Positions 15,701-24,098 of a stretch of 50,217 nt of DNA are shown here, piece by piece. Each line of letters opens with the position of its first letter. Position 1 is the stretch's first letter. The position numbers and the translations under genes were made by a program. The notes beneath the pieces are model-generated. The model did not search any database and was not told where the DNA came from. It saw only the letters and a list, made by a program, of their open reading frames with translations. Source of the stretch: Treponema sp. (GTDB taxonomy: Bacteria; Spirochaetota; Spirochaetia; Treponematales; Treponemataceae); the NCBI GenBank assembly GCA_017629095.1, contig JAGBXW010000002.1:1-50217 (forward strand). Reading direction: 5' to 3'.

Positions 15701-16770
15701 TGCCTGGAATCGGTTTTGTTGCCGTTACTCTGGAAGATTTGGAAACATCTTGGGAAGGAACTTTGTCCAAGGTATTCCCTCCCGTTTCTGGTGTTCAGCA
15801 AAAAACTCTGCCTGGGTTTGCCACTGGTATCCACGAAAGTCTCCAACAAGCTCGTGAAAAAAAGGTTGAAGCAGTGGAGGGTGAATCATCTGACGCTATC
15901 ACTATTCTCAAGGGTGCAAAGCCACGGATTTTGCTGCCTGTGTTCCCTGGAACAAACTGTGAGTTTGACATGAAGCGTGCCTTCCAGTTGGCTGGTGGTG
16001 AGGTAAAGGTGCTTGTATTTAGAAACAATACCCCTGTCGCCTTGGCAGAGTCTCTCAAGGAGCTGGCAGCAGAAATTGGTCAAGCTCAGATTCTTGCCTT
16101 CTCTGGTGGATTCTCCGCTGGTGACGAGCCAGACGGTTCCGGTAAGTTTATCGCCAATGTTATCCGTGAACCTGGAATCAGCAATCAGGTGATGGAGCTG
16201 CTGAAAAACCGAGACGGACTTGTTCTTGGTATTTGTAACGGTTTCCAAGCCCTCATTAAAACGGGATTGGTGCCCTACGGAGAGATTCTGGAGCCAGTAC
16301 AAACTATGCCTACCTTGACCTACAATACCATCGGTCGTCATATTTCTCGGTTCACCAGAACTCGCCTAGTATCAGCCCTGTCACCTTGGGCTTCCCATCC
16401 TTCTGTTTTGGAGGATGTTCTCCACTGGGTACCTATTTCCCACGGAGAAGGTCGCATTATCATTAGCGAGGACCTGGCTCGTGATTTGTTCCGCAAGGGA
16501 CAAGTCTTTACCCAGTACGTGGATGCTAATGGTGCTGTTGCCGCCAGTGAGCCTGACAATCCCAACGGTTCTGCCTACGCAATTGAAGGCTTGACCAGTC
16601 CCGACGGACGAGTTTTGGGTAAGATGGGACATAGCGAGCGAACCATGGGCCCTGACTTGCAGAAGGGAACCCCCTTCTTGATGGGCAATGTCACAGGTCA
16701 TGGTGGCATTGGCAAAAAACAGAGTTCCTGTCAAAATATTTTTGCCGCAGGTGTGTCATATTTCCTGTAA
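12709..16770 (+). CDS. purL: Phosphoribosylformylglycinamidine synthase, single-chain PurL
   Basis: This 1353-residue enzyme makes FGAM from FGAR, glutamine and ATP in purine synthesis. It is the fused large form: an N-terminal PurS-like part (1-160), a linker, two ATPase repeats (FKNETHNHPTEIEPFGGAATCIGG near 343 for the first, SYGYDPR and GGKDSMSG for the second), and a C-terminal glutamine amidotransferase (about 1065-1353) with the nucleophile Cys in LGICNGFQ and an expected His-x-Glu in SHGEG. Slightly longer than the E. coli enzyme (about 1295). The gene has no ribosome site and appears leaderless. It is flanked by terminators, so it is its own unit. Confidence 0.97.
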   Translation: MFRIYVERKLGFQNEAERIRSELTGFLGISGVASVRYLNRYDIDHLDPEVAQLAATRIFSEPQSDFFSFRHLDLQEGDQVIVWEYLPGQYDQRSDSAQQCLSLLQAGLETASTEPAQVRCAKMVILQGEISLTDIEKIKNYLINPVDSRLASEDVPESLTMSVSEPESIPEIKDFIYMGAISLEEFHKSAGLAMDMADLTFLQSYFRKEGRNPTETEIRVLDTYWSDHCRHTTFNTVLDSVTIEEGPFAQRFQKSWENYKDMRLEMYSDATNCGVIRSDKPVTLMDMAVIGAKYLKKHGKLDDIELSAEINACSIYIDVEYTHPEPRTERWLLMFKNETHNHPTEIEPFGGAATCIGGAIRDPLSGRSWVYQSLRVTGAADPTVPVERTRAGKLPQMKLTREAAAGFSSYGNQIGLATGQVAEIYHPGFEAKRMELGAVIAAAPADMVMREEPECGDVVVLVGGGTGRDGIGGATGSSKVHTVESVTEAAAEVQKGNAVEERKIQRLFRNPEVSRMIRRCNDFGAGGVAVAVGELAPGLDINLDAVPKKYEGLNGTELAISESQERMALVVREGDVEALMAAAAAENLNAAVIARVTDTNRLVMKWCGQTIVDIDRDFLDTAGATRSAAALIQSPSESSSPLARPLATVVESFEKAASTETEPNKELEHTGSFVKTARSWLVRAVERSWKNLMADLACCSQRGLSERFDGSIGAGTVLFPLGGKYQSTPEAGMAARIPVLDGETSTVSLMSYGYDPRVAQWSPWHGGQVAVLSSLAKIAAMGGNPASCRLSFQEYFERMENPTAWGKPAAALLGALEAQKICGTAAIGGKDSMSGSFQELKVPPTLVSFAVATENQQRVRGGSFVAAGHKVYLISVPYGESLDPDFEVFNKNTQALYQLADKVIAAYPVGAGGVAEAVAKMAFGNKIGLAIKGTIPAVAPCNDIPAAAAGLFAPAYGSIIVELKDNLSAEDLIAVGFAENTVHELGKTVDSPVVSADLPGIGFVAVTLEDLETSWEGTLSKVFPPVSGVQQKTLPGFATGIHESLQQAREKKVEAVEGESSDAITILKGAKPRILLPVFPGTNCEFDMKRAFQLAGGEVKVLVFRNNTPVALAESLKELAAEIGQAQILAFSGGFSAGDEPDGSGKFIANVIREPGISNQVMELLKNRDGLVLGICNGFQALIKTGLVPYGEILEPVQTMPTLTYNTIGRHISRFTRTRLVSALSPWASHPSVLEDVLHWVPISHGEGRIIISEDLARDLFRKGQVFTQYVDANGAVAASEPDNPNGSAYAIEGLTSPDGRVLGKMGHSERTMGPDLQKGTPFLMGNVTGHGGIGKKQSSCQNIFAAGVSYFL

Positions 16771-16790
16771 AAACGATATATTTAATTATG

Positions 16791-16813
16791 AAGCCCTGTA
16801 ACGGGGCTTTTTA
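16791..16813 (+). terminator. Terminator of purL
   Basis: AAGCCC (16791-16796) and GGGCTT (16804-16809) form a 6-bp stem over 7 nt, followed by TTTT. The next gene begins only 11 nt later, so termination may be partial. Confidence 0.65.
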
Positions 16814-16823
16814 GGAGTTTGAA

Positions 16824-17822
16824 ATGAAAAGATTTTTATCTGGTATCGCTGCTAGTTTGGCTGTGCTTCTGATTTTTGTTAGCTGTGCCAGCACACCTAC
16901 AGGTTGGATTTCAGATTATGAGGAAGGTCAGCAATTGGCCAGCAAGGAGGGGAAGGATCTCTTCTTGTTCTTTAGCAGTGAAGACAGTGATGGCGTAAGC
17001 ACTCAGCTTCGCAGCTCAATCTTTGATACCGAGTCCTTTATCAAGGCTGCTGGCAAGGATTACGTGCTTGTTCACTTAGATTTCTCTGAGTCTCGCCTCA
17101 TGGCTGTGCAGGTTCCTGAAGATGCCACAGAGGAGCAGAAACAGGCTGCAGAAGCTGCCATGCCTCAGTTGGAAAAAGATTTAGGTGCTGCCATGAACTT
17201 TTCTGTAACAGAAGGTGGCCTGCCTGTAATGATTTTGGCTACTGCCCAGGGCTATGTGTACGGTGTTGTTGCCTACGATGCCACCGTTACCACACCTGAG
17301 CAATTCATGGCCGTTGTCAATGAAAATAGCGAAAACAGAAACAAGATTAAGACCTTAGTAAAGGCTATTGATTCAAGTTCTGGTGTGGAAAAATTGAACG
17401 CCATCGACGAGCTGTACGAAGCCACTGACCCAGCTTATACCTATTTGTTGGCAGATTTCTTCAGTATGGCTCCTGAACTTGACCCCAGCAATGAAAGTGG
17501 CAAGCGGGGAAAATATGCTATTTTGAATGCCTATTCCATAGCTACAGAAGCTCTGTACACAGGGGATGCCTTTGGTGCTATTTCTGCCATGTTGGCTCCC
17601 ATTGAGGAAGGTTTCTGTAGTCCAGAAGAACAGCAGGAATTGTACTATCAGGCTGCATATTTTGCTTCCCTCGTTGGGGATTCTGAAAATATGATGAATT
17701 ACTTAACCACTGCATTGGAACTTGCCCCCGAAAGTGAGATGGCTGCTGCTATCCGGCTCACCATTGATGCATATTCTATGGCAAATGAAAGCACTGGTGT
17801 TTCTGCAGAGGGAATGGAATAG
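16824..17822 (+). CDS. Lipoprotein with thioredoxin-like domain lacking CxxC
   Basis: This is a 332-residue lipoprotein: a signal peptide and lipobox FVSC (Cys near 21). Residues about 30-175 look like a thioredoxin-like fold of the type DLFLFFSSEDSDG ... VLVHLDFS ... GLPVMILATAQGYVYG, with the cis-Pro loop (GLP) intact but the CxxC replaced by SSEDSD, so no redox role is expected. The C-terminal half (about 180-320) is all-helical and TPR-like. AGGAG lies 6 nt upstream of the ATG. Its TAG overlaps the GTG of the next gene (TAGTG), so it is translationally coupled to two CNNM/CorC-type membrane proteins. It probably acts on the periplasmic face, perhaps as a partner of those proteins. Confidence 0.8.
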   Translation: MKRFLSGIAASLAVLLIFVSCASTPTGWISDYEEGQQLASKEGKDLFLFFSSEDSDGVSTQLRSSIFDTESFIKAAGKDYVLVHLDFSESRLMAVQVPEDATEEQKQAAEAAMPQLEKDLGAAMNFSVTEGGLPVMILATAQGYVYGVVAYDATVTTPEQFMAVVNENSENRNKIKTLVKAIDSSSGVEKLNAIDELYEATDPAYTYLLADFFSMAPELDPSNESGKRGKYAILNAYSIATEALYTGDAFGAISAMLAPIEEGFCSPEEQQELYYQAAYFASLVGDSENMMNYLTTALELAPESEMAAAIRLTIDAYSMANESTGVSAEGME

Positions 17823-19138
17823 TGGATCCAGATTCCATTCCGTCGGAACCTCCTTCGGCAATGCTTGCTCAACAAGGGCTTGTTGCCGAAGGCTTTGTAG
17901 GGCTGCTACTGGCTGTAGTAGCCTTCATTATTCTTTCCATGATTTTTTCCTCATCGGAAAGTGCCTTTCTTTCAATCAACAAATTACGTATTCGTTTTCT
18001 CCGCTCAAAGAAGAACAAGGGCGCCATTCGTGTTGGGCGATTGCTTGACCAAAAGGAAAGACTTTTAAATACCATCTTAGTGGGAAACAATATTGTAAAC
18101 ATTGCCATTACCTCCTTGCTTACCTCCTTGGCTTTGAAGCTCTTTGGTTCCTCTGGAGTGGGAATTGCCACGGTGGTGTCTACGGTACTATTGCTGATTT
18201 TCGGTGAAATTACGCCAAAAACCGTCGGAAGCCGGCATCCAGAGCCTGTAGCCTTTTTGTTTTCTGGCATTATTTCCTTCTGCATGAAGTTGTTTTCTCC
18301 CTTGGTGTTGATTTTTTCTGGAATTTCCCGTGGCGTGGCTCGTTTTTTGGGGATCAAATCAAATCATAAATCAGTTTCCTTTACGGAAGATGAAATCAAG
18401 AACTTCATCGATGTGGGGGAAGAAGAAGGTGTGCTGGAGCAAAGCGAAAAGAAGATGATGCATCGTGTTTTCCGCTTTACCGACCTAGCTGCCAAGGATA
18501 TCATGGTACCCAGAACACGGATTGTGGCCATAGACCTTACCGCCAGCTATCAATCCATTATCGAATTGGCTCAGCGTTCCAGACTTTCTCGGTTTCCAGT
18601 GTATCGTCAAAATATTGATGATATTGTGGGGATTTTATATATCAAAGACATGATGTTTTACCAGAACCAAGGGGAGAATTTCTTTGTTCAAGACATTATG
18701 CGGCCACCGCTGTTCATTGTGGGTTCAAAAAAAATGTCCTCCGTTCAGCAGATGCTGCGGGAAAATCGTCAGAGCTTGGCGGTGGTTATTGATGAATATT
18801 CTGGAACAGACGGAATCCTCACTACCGAGGATATTTCACGAGAGATTTTTGGTACCGTGGGAGATGAGTTTTACAAGGCTCGCTTACCCCAGACCGTGGA
18901 GCTTGCCCAGGGAGAAGCCCTGGTGGACGGAGCCATTCGTTTGTCTGAGGTGTCGGATACATATGGTTGTTCCTTCCATTCAGATTTCTACGAAACCTTG
19001 GCAGGGTATCTCAGCGAAAAACTAGACAAGGTACCAGAAGATGGAGATAGCTATCAGGAGCAGGGACTGATTTTTACGGTAAAAGAAGCTGATGCTACTC
19101 GAATCAGGACAATTCACATAAAAAGGGAGGAGTCATGA
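17822..19138 (+). CDS. CNNM/CorC-type membrane protein (DUF21-CBS-CorC_HlyC), first copy
   Basis: This 438-residue protein starts with GTG, 8 nt after GAGGGA and overlapping the previous stop. Residues about 22-200 form the DUF21 transmembrane domain (SSSESAFLSINKLRIR and FGEITPKTVGSR are typical), then a CBS pair (about 225-350; SRFPVYRQNIDDIVGILYIKD) and a C-terminal CorC_HlyC domain (about 360-435; GCSFHSDFYETLAGYL). Members of this family are implicated in Mg2+/Co2+ export or homeostasis in the cytoplasmic membrane; older annotations as hemolysins are misleading. It overlaps its paralogue by 4 nt. Confidence 0.93.
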   Translation: MDPDSIPSEPPSAMLAQQGLVAEGFVGLLLAVVAFIILSMIFSSSESAFLSINKLRIRFLRSKKNKGAIRVGRLLDQKERLLNTILVGNNIVNIAITSLLTSLALKLFGSSGVGIATVVSTVLLLIFGEITPKTVGSRHPEPVAFLFSGIISFCMKLFSPLVLIFSGISRGVARFLGIKSNHKSVSFTEDEIKNFIDVGEEEGVLEQSEKKMMHRVFRFTDLAAKDIMVPRTRIVAIDLTASYQSIIELAQRSRLSRFPVYRQNIDDIVGILYIKDMMFYQNQGENFFVQDIMRPPLFIVGSKKMSSVQQMLRENRQSLAVVIDEYSGTDGILTTEDISREIFGTVGDEFYKARLPQTVELAQGEALVDGAIRLSEVSDTYGCSFHSDFYETLAGYLSEKLDKVPEDGDSYQEQGLIFTVKEADATRIRTIHIKREES

Positions 19139-20409
19139 CAATTTTCTTTACTTCCCTCCTGCTAGTTGCCTTGGTGGCAGCATCTGGTTTTTTCTCTTCT
19201 TCGGAAACAGCCTTGCTTTCCATTTCCCGAGTTCAGCTACGGCAAATGATAAAGGACAAGATGGTGGGAGCCCGACGAGTGGCTACCTTAAAGTCAGATA
19301 TGGACGGACTTTTAACCACCATATTGATTGGAAATAACTTTGTGAACAATCTCGCTTCCTCCGCTGCTACTGCTTTGGCAGTGTCTCTCTTTGGCCAAGG
19401 AGGGGTGGGAGCTGCTACGGTGGTCATGACCGTGATAATCATCTTGTTTGGAGAGGTGCTGCCAAAAACCATGGCTACCTTACATCCTCAGTCCATGGCC
19501 TGTCATGTTTCCTTGCCTTTGTTGGTGTTGCAGAAAATAATGTTTCCCTTGGTGTGGCTTTTTTCTTGCCTTACCCGTGGCGTTGGTGCGGTGGTGGATA
19601 AAATCTGGAAGTCAGACACCCCCTTGGTAACAGAAGAAGAATTGAAGGCCCTTATTGCCTTGGGAAATGCGGAAGGAACCTTGGAAAATGATGAGAAGGA
19701 TATGTTGTACAAAATCTTTGAGTTTACGGACTTAAAGGTGAGAGACATAACCCGTCATCGCTCCTTTGTTCAAGGTATTCCCAGTGATGCAAGCTATATG
19801 GAGGCGGCAGCAATCTTCAACAAGTGTGGTTATTCTCGAATCCCCGTGTACGATGCAGTGCAGGGGCAGGAAGGCAATAAGGATGAATACGTGGGCTTGC
19901 TCCACTACAAGACCTTGTTGTTTTATCAGGGGAATCGGGAGGAAAAGGACTTTGCCCGCCGTTTTATGACAAAGCTCTTGTTTGTACCGGAAACAAAGTC
20001 TGCGGTCTCCCTCTTGCACACCTTCAAAACTGATCGAGCAAGCTTCGCGGCGGTGGTAGATGAACATGGAACCACCAGCGGTGTTGTTTCCTTGGATGAC
20101 ATTTTGAATGCAGTAATGGGGCGTATGACTGACGAATATAGCCGTGAGGTGTCACCGGAAAAAAGAATCCGCATTTTGTCCGCCACAGATTTCTTGCTGC
20201 CGGGGGACTTAAAGCTGGCGGACGTAAACGAGATTTTTAGCTTTCATTGTGAGTCCGAGGAATTCGACACCCTGGGCGGCTGGCTTTTAGAACAATTTGG
20301 GTACCTGCCTTCCACGGGAGAAATTTTTCGAGAAGGTTCTCGGATTTTTGTGGTGGAAGATCAGGCTCAACGACGAATCAAGACGGTGCGGCTTAAAATC
20401 AAGGCTTAA
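19135..20409 (+). CDS. CNNM/CorC-type membrane protein, second copy
   Basis: This is a 424-residue paralogue of the preceding protein with the same order: DUF21 membrane domain (SSSETALLSISRVQLR near 20; FGEVLPKTMATLHP near 106), CBS pair (about 200-330; SRIPVYDAVQGQ and VVDEHGTTSGVVSLDD) and CorC_HlyC domain (about 340-424; FHCESEEFDTLGGWLL). GGAGG lies 4 nt before the ATG and the start overlaps the previous stop (ATGA). The two may form a heteromer; their conservation as a tandem suggests non-redundant roles. The gene end overlaps the convergent HAD gene by 4 bp, both stops sharing TTAA. Confidence 0.93.
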   Translation: MTIFFTSLLLVALVAASGFFSSSETALLSISRVQLRQMIKDKMVGARRVATLKSDMDGLLTTILIGNNFVNNLASSAATALAVSLFGQGGVGAATVVMTVIIILFGEVLPKTMATLHPQSMACHVSLPLLVLQKIMFPLVWLFSCLTRGVGAVVDKIWKSDTPLVTEEELKALIALGNAEGTLENDEKDMLYKIFEFTDLKVRDITRHRSFVQGIPSDASYMEAAAIFNKCGYSRIPVYDAVQGQEGNKDEYVGLLHYKTLLFYQGNREEKDFARRFMTKLLFVPETKSAVSLLHTFKTDRASFAAVVDEHGTTSGVVSLDDILNAVMGRMTDEYSREVSPEKRIRILSATDFLLPGDLKLADVNEIFSFHCESEEFDTLGGWLLEQFGYLPSTGEIFREGSRIFVVEDQAQRRIKTVRLKIKA

Positions 20410-21092
20410 GACTGAGCTGCAAGGTATTCCAGTACCTGAGGAACCTGATACACAGAGGGAATGACGAGCTGGGGCAACAAGTCTGGTTCAGAGCGACTGT
20501 CCAAGGGATGGGTACGGTTTGCTTCTGAAGGATGCTGCACCAGCACAGCCTGGCCTCCTAGGGCTTGGTAGCCATCGGTATATTTTTTGTGGTCGTCAAA
20601 AAAGATGGTTTCTGCAATGCTAAAGCCTGATGAAGCAAGGGCCTTGTGGTAGGCTTCTGGATAGGGCTTGCCTTTAAAACCGTTGCTTTCAATGTCATGG
20701 ATGCTGGTGAACAAGTCTGCAATGTTCAGGAATTCTAGAACCCGCTGGGCGTGGCACAAGGGTGCATTCGTCAGGATGGTCATGGGAAGCTCCAGTGATT
20801 GCAGGAAGGGCCGCAAGTTGGGATCCTGATTCAGTTCATTGATTTCTTCTGGAGGATGAACGGCATCAAAATAGGCTGCAATGTCTGTAAGTCCATGTTC
20901 AGTTTTAAGCCATTCCAAAGTGGTGCCAAAGAAGGGCAACCGCTGCACTCGCCGTTCCGTGGCCTGCTGAAAGTCCAATCCTAAAAAATCAGCCACAAAG
21001 CTAATCATTCTGCGGGTAATGCCTTGGTCAATGGCAGCTGTGGAAGGGTAGAGGGTATTGTCTAGGTCAAAAAGCAAGTGTTTTATATTCAT
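20406..21092 (-). CDS. HAD-superfamily hydrolase, pyrimidine 5'-nucleotidase type
   Basis: This is a 228-residue HAD phosphatase. Motif I is DLDNTLYPS, motif II ILTNAP, the motif III Lys is in KGKPYPEAYHKAL and motif IV is FFDDHKKY. DxDNTLYP with a short helical cap is typical of the SDT1/YjjG group that dephosphorylates pyrimidine or other nucleoside monophosphates. I prefer ATG 21092, with AGGAAAG upstream; an in-frame ATG at 21116 (8 residues longer) has no ribosome site. It follows rpoN on the same strand with a short gap, so they may be co-transcribed. Substrate is inferred. Confidence 0.88.
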   Translation of the reverse strand: MNIKHLLFDLDNTLYPSTAAIDQGITRRMISFVADFLGLDFQQATERRVQRLPFFGTTLEWLKTEHGLTDIAAYFDAVHPPEEINELNQDPNLRPFLQSLELPMTILTNAPLCHAQRVLEFLNIADLFTSIHDIESNGFKGKPYPEAYHKALASSGFSIAETIFFDDHKKYTDGYQALGGQAVLVQHPSEANRTHPLDSRSEPDLLPQLVIPSVYQVPQVLEYLAAQS

Positions 21093-21131
21093 TTTCTTTC
21101 CTGTTTGTTTTTCCATAAAATCTAATATACC

Positions 21132-22649
21132 TTATTTTCGGTCAAAAGATGAGTCAATATTTAGTTCTTGGCGATATTTTGCCACGGTTCTTCGGGCAAT
21201 GGTTATGCCCCGTGCACTAAGCATATCGGTGAGCTTTTGGTCAGACAGTGGTTTCTCGTCGTGAGCATGTTCTTCCAGTATTTCTTTTAACAGAAACTTG
21301 ACGCTTTCTCTAGAATGTTCTACAGCATTTGCTTTCACTTGATTTGAGAAAAAATATTTGATTTCAAAGACACCCCATTGGCATCGTAAATATTTTCCCT
21401 TGGCAAATCGAGAAATAGTTGATTGATGAACTTGGATTCTTTCTGCCATATCCTCCATCTTCAACGGCCGAAGAGCCTGAGGGCCAAAAAGAAAAAAATC
21501 ACGCTGTAATTCTACCAAGGCTTGTGCCGCCTTTTCTAAAGTATTTTCACGAAAATCCAAGGACTGGAGCATCTCTTGGGCCGATTTTACGGACTTTGTA
21601 ATGAATTTTCTATCCTCCTTGGAAAGCTCCTTCCTTTGATTGTTTAATTCCAAGAAGTGGGGAGAAAGAATGATTTTCGGCAGGAACCCTTGATGGAGTA
21701 TGACCTTTAAACCAATTTTTCCCTCATCTTCGTACTGTTCTACGCTGATTTCTGGATAAATATAGATGCCTTGTATGGCAGAAAATTGCCGAGCTGGCAG
21801 GGGATCAAGGGTCTTGATAAAGCTGATGGCTGATTCCACCATACCTGTGGTGATTTTTGCAGGAAGCTGATGACAGATAGGCCTGCAAGTCCAGCTTGTT
21901 GTGGAGTCTGGAGGTTCTTTGTTTGCTGAGTTAGATTCTTGCTGCTTCTGTAGCTTTTTAACAATGACAGGAATCCGCAAGCCTTCCAGTAAAGAAAGAT
22001 TTCCTGCCAAAAGAAACAGAACTAGTGCAGTGGTATCTTTTCCCAATTTGTTTTCGCCATCTGTGTCTTCCGTTTCCCAACGGGACAGTGCCTGTACATA
22101 CAGGGATTCTTCTGGTCCACTGGTACAACAACCAACTGGATCCAGATTTTGGATTTCTGTAAGAACTTGTTTAAGTAGCTTAGGAGTTTCCAAGGGATTG
22201 TTTTCATCCAGGAGGGAAATAGGAGCCACTTGGGTAAACCCACGGAAATCTAAGGTGGAAATAAGTCGTTCTGCCACGGCTAATTTTGTGGAATCCGTCG
22301 TCGTCAATGTAAATTGTTCCCATAAATTCTGCTGGATTCCTTGGGTCGTATCTGCTTGGCTTTCTAAAAACTGCTGAAACTGGGTGGCCGCATCTGGGGG
22401 ATTTTTTTTGTACAGGGGAGTTTCTTCCAGATTTTTCTTTTTTTTTCGCTGGAGAACATCTCCAATGTCTAATTGGGCATCACGAATAATTTCTAGTGCA
22501 GGATTGCTCTGGACTTCTTCGTAAAGGTTGGCAGTAAGCTCCATGTGATTCATCATGAGAAAATTCACTGACTGCAACATCTGGTGAGAAAGATGCATTT
22601 GCTGAGTCAATTGTTGATTTTGTGAAAATTCCATGGCAAACCCGCCCAT
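21132..22649 (-). CDS. rpoN: RNA polymerase sigma-54 factor
   Basis: This is a 505-residue sigma-54. The N-terminal region I is Gln/Leu-rich (QNQQLTQQMHLSHQMLQSV), the variable region II is unusually basic (QRKKKKNLEE), the core-binding domain follows, then an HTH (HQSTISRFAKGKYL) and the invariant RpoN box ARRTVAKYR at about residues 485-493, which contacts the -24 element. The start is ATG 22649, just 4 nt after GGAGG; the longer open frame upstream overlaps the divergent DUF1015 gene and is not coding. Activator ATPases are not in this window and I found no convincing -24/-12 promoter here. Confidence 0.95.
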   Translation of the reverse strand: MGGFAMEFSQNQQLTQQMHLSHQMLQSVNFLMMNHMELTANLYEEVQSNPALEIIRDAQLDIGDVLQRKKKKNLEETPLYKKNPPDAATQFQQFLESQADTTQGIQQNLWEQFTLTTTDSTKLAVAERLISTLDFRGFTQVAPISLLDENNPLETPKLLKQVLTEIQNLDPVGCCTSGPEESLYVQALSRWETEDTDGENKLGKDTTALVLFLLAGNLSLLEGLRIPVIVKKLQKQQESNSANKEPPDSTTSWTCRPICHQLPAKITTGMVESAISFIKTLDPLPARQFSAIQGIYIYPEISVEQYEDEGKIGLKVILHQGFLPKIILSPHFLELNNQRKELSKEDRKFITKSVKSAQEMLQSLDFRENTLEKAAQALVELQRDFFLFGPQALRPLKMEDMAERIQVHQSTISRFAKGKYLRCQWGVFEIKYFFSNQVKANAVEHSRESVKFLLKEILEEHAHDEKPLSDQKLTDMLSARGITIARRTVAKYRQELNIDSSFDRK

Positions 22650-22694
22650 ATATCCTCCGTAAAGGTTATAGTAGCACAAAAAATCCCTTTTCGG

Positions 22695-22700
22695 TATACT
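22695..22700 (+). promoter_or_regulatory. -10 box placed for a leaderless DUF1015 mRNA
   Basis: TATACT at 22695-22700 is followed by 6 nt and the ATG at 22707. There is no ribosome site. The -35 region is weak. Confidence 0.55.
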
Positions 22701-22706
22701 CGACCT

Positions 22707-24029
22707 ATGAAAAACTTTTCCCCATTCGGTCTTTTTGTTCCAGAAATTTTGTTGCCAAAGAAAGATATTGCCCTCAAGCAGTGGGCTGTAGTAGCTTGTG
22801 ATCAGTACACCCAAGATAGGGACTACTGGAAACAGGCGGAGGCGGAAGCAGCTGGTGCGTCTACCCTGCATTTAATTTTACCTGAGGTTTATTTAAATGA
22901 TCAGGATAAGCCTCAGCGGATAGAACAGATTCGGTGTGCTATGAAAAAGTACCTTGCAGAAGGCATTTTTCGTGAGCCCTATGAAGGTTTTATCTATCTG
23001 GAGCGAACCACCCAGTATGGTCGTGTACGTAAGGGCCTGATGGTGGCAGTTGATTTGGAAAATTATGAGTGGAAGCCTTTTTCCAAGGCTCTGATTCGTG
23101 CCACGGAAGCCACCATTCCAGATCGTATTCCTCCCCGAATGGAAATTCGCCGTGGAGCTGACTTGGAATTGCCCCACATTATGCTGCTGGTAAACGACAA
23201 GGCTGGTGTACTGGTGGAAGCCTGTGGCAAGGCAGTAAAGTCTGGCTCTGTTGCTCCTCTGTATCAGGGAGATTTGATGATGAATGCTGGCTCCATTGTA
23301 GGATACCCTGTAGATGGTGACCTTCTGGACAGTTGCCACACTGCACTGGAACAGCTGGTACAAGAGAATACCAGTGCTCCGGGAGATACCTTCCTCTTTG
23401 CAGTGGGAGACGGAAACCATAGTCTTGCTACAGCTAAGGCTGTGTGGGATGAATTTAAGGAAAAAGAGCTGGCTGCAGGAAAGCGTCAAGCAGACTTGGA
23501 AAATTGTGCCTTGCGATATGCCATGGTAGAAATTGTAAACATTTACGATGAAGGTTTAACCTTTGAGCCCATTCACCGAGTGCTCTTTGGAGTAGAAGCA
23601 CCTTCTGTTATGGAGTTTTGCCGAAATAAGCTCGAGGGTGTTATTGAAGCTGTTGCTTCTGCAGAAGCATTGGCTTGCTTGGTGGAAAATTCCACCAACA
23701 ATTTTGGCTTTGTTTTTGTGGATACAGCGGGCAATCAGCAATTCTATTGCCTTAAAACTGAAATCCAGGAATTGGCCGTAAGTCGATTGCAGCCAGTGCT
23801 TGATGAATACCTTGCAGGACGGGCTGACTCAGAAATCGACTACATTCACGGCAGTGACGAGGTATTCCGCTTGGGGGCCCAAGATGGAGCCTTATCGATT
23901 CTGCTCCCTCCTGTAGCCAAGGAGAGCTTCTTTGCCACCATCGGTGGAGGTGGCCCTCTGCCACGGAAAAGCTTTTCCATGGGAGAGGCCAGTGAAAAGC
24001 GGTTTTATCTAGAGGCAAGAAAGATTTAA
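22707..24029 (+). CDS. DUF1015 family protein
   Basis: This 440-residue cytoplasmic protein matches the DUF1015 family in pattern: MKNFSPFGLFVPEILLPKK near the start, VACDQYTQDRDYW near 29, YLERTTQYGRVRKGLMVAVDLE, FAVGDGNHSLATAKAVWDEF near 231, and a C-terminal FFATIGGGGPLPRKSFSMGEA. The GDGNHSLATAK and PRKSFSMGEA blocks are the most conserved in the family. The biochemical function of DUF1015 is not established to my knowledge. Divergent from rpoN, with the promoter lying between them and no Shine-Dalgarno. Confidence 0.92.
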   Translation: MKNFSPFGLFVPEILLPKKDIALKQWAVVACDQYTQDRDYWKQAEAEAAGASTLHLILPEVYLNDQDKPQRIEQIRCAMKKYLAEGIFREPYEGFIYLERTTQYGRVRKGLMVAVDLENYEWKPFSKALIRATEATIPDRIPPRMEIRRGADLELPHIMLLVNDKAGVLVEACGKAVKSGSVAPLYQGDLMMNAGSIVGYPVDGDLLDSCHTALEQLVQENTSAPGDTFLFAVGDGNHSLATAKAVWDEFKEKELAAGKRQADLENCALRYAMVEIVNIYDEGLTFEPIHRVLFGVEAPSVMEFCRNKLEGVIEAVASAEALACLVENSTNNFGFVFVDTAGNQQFYCLKTEIQELAVSRLQPVLDEYLAGRADSEIDYIHGSDEVFRLGAQDGALSILLPPVAKESFFATIGGGGPLPRKSFSMGEASEKRFYLEARKI

Positions 24030-24098
24030 AGGCTTCCCAGCCAGAAAGATTTGAATAAGTTCTAGCGAGCAAGAGTGAGAAGCTGCTAGCTAGAAAAA

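Noticed and set aside
15025..15849. Minus-strand ORF of 274 codons opposite purL
   Set aside because: Same reasons: antisense to conserved PurL sequence and no domain.
20750..20775. Sigma-54 -24/-12-like sequence (TGGCAC ... TGC)
   Set aside because: It is inside the HAD gene, the -12 element does not match TTGC at the right spacing, and no gene follows in that direction.
22650..22871. N-terminal extension of rpoN
   Set aside because: The extra 74 residues run through the divergent DUF1015 gene, and a good ribosome site sits just before the ATG at 22649.
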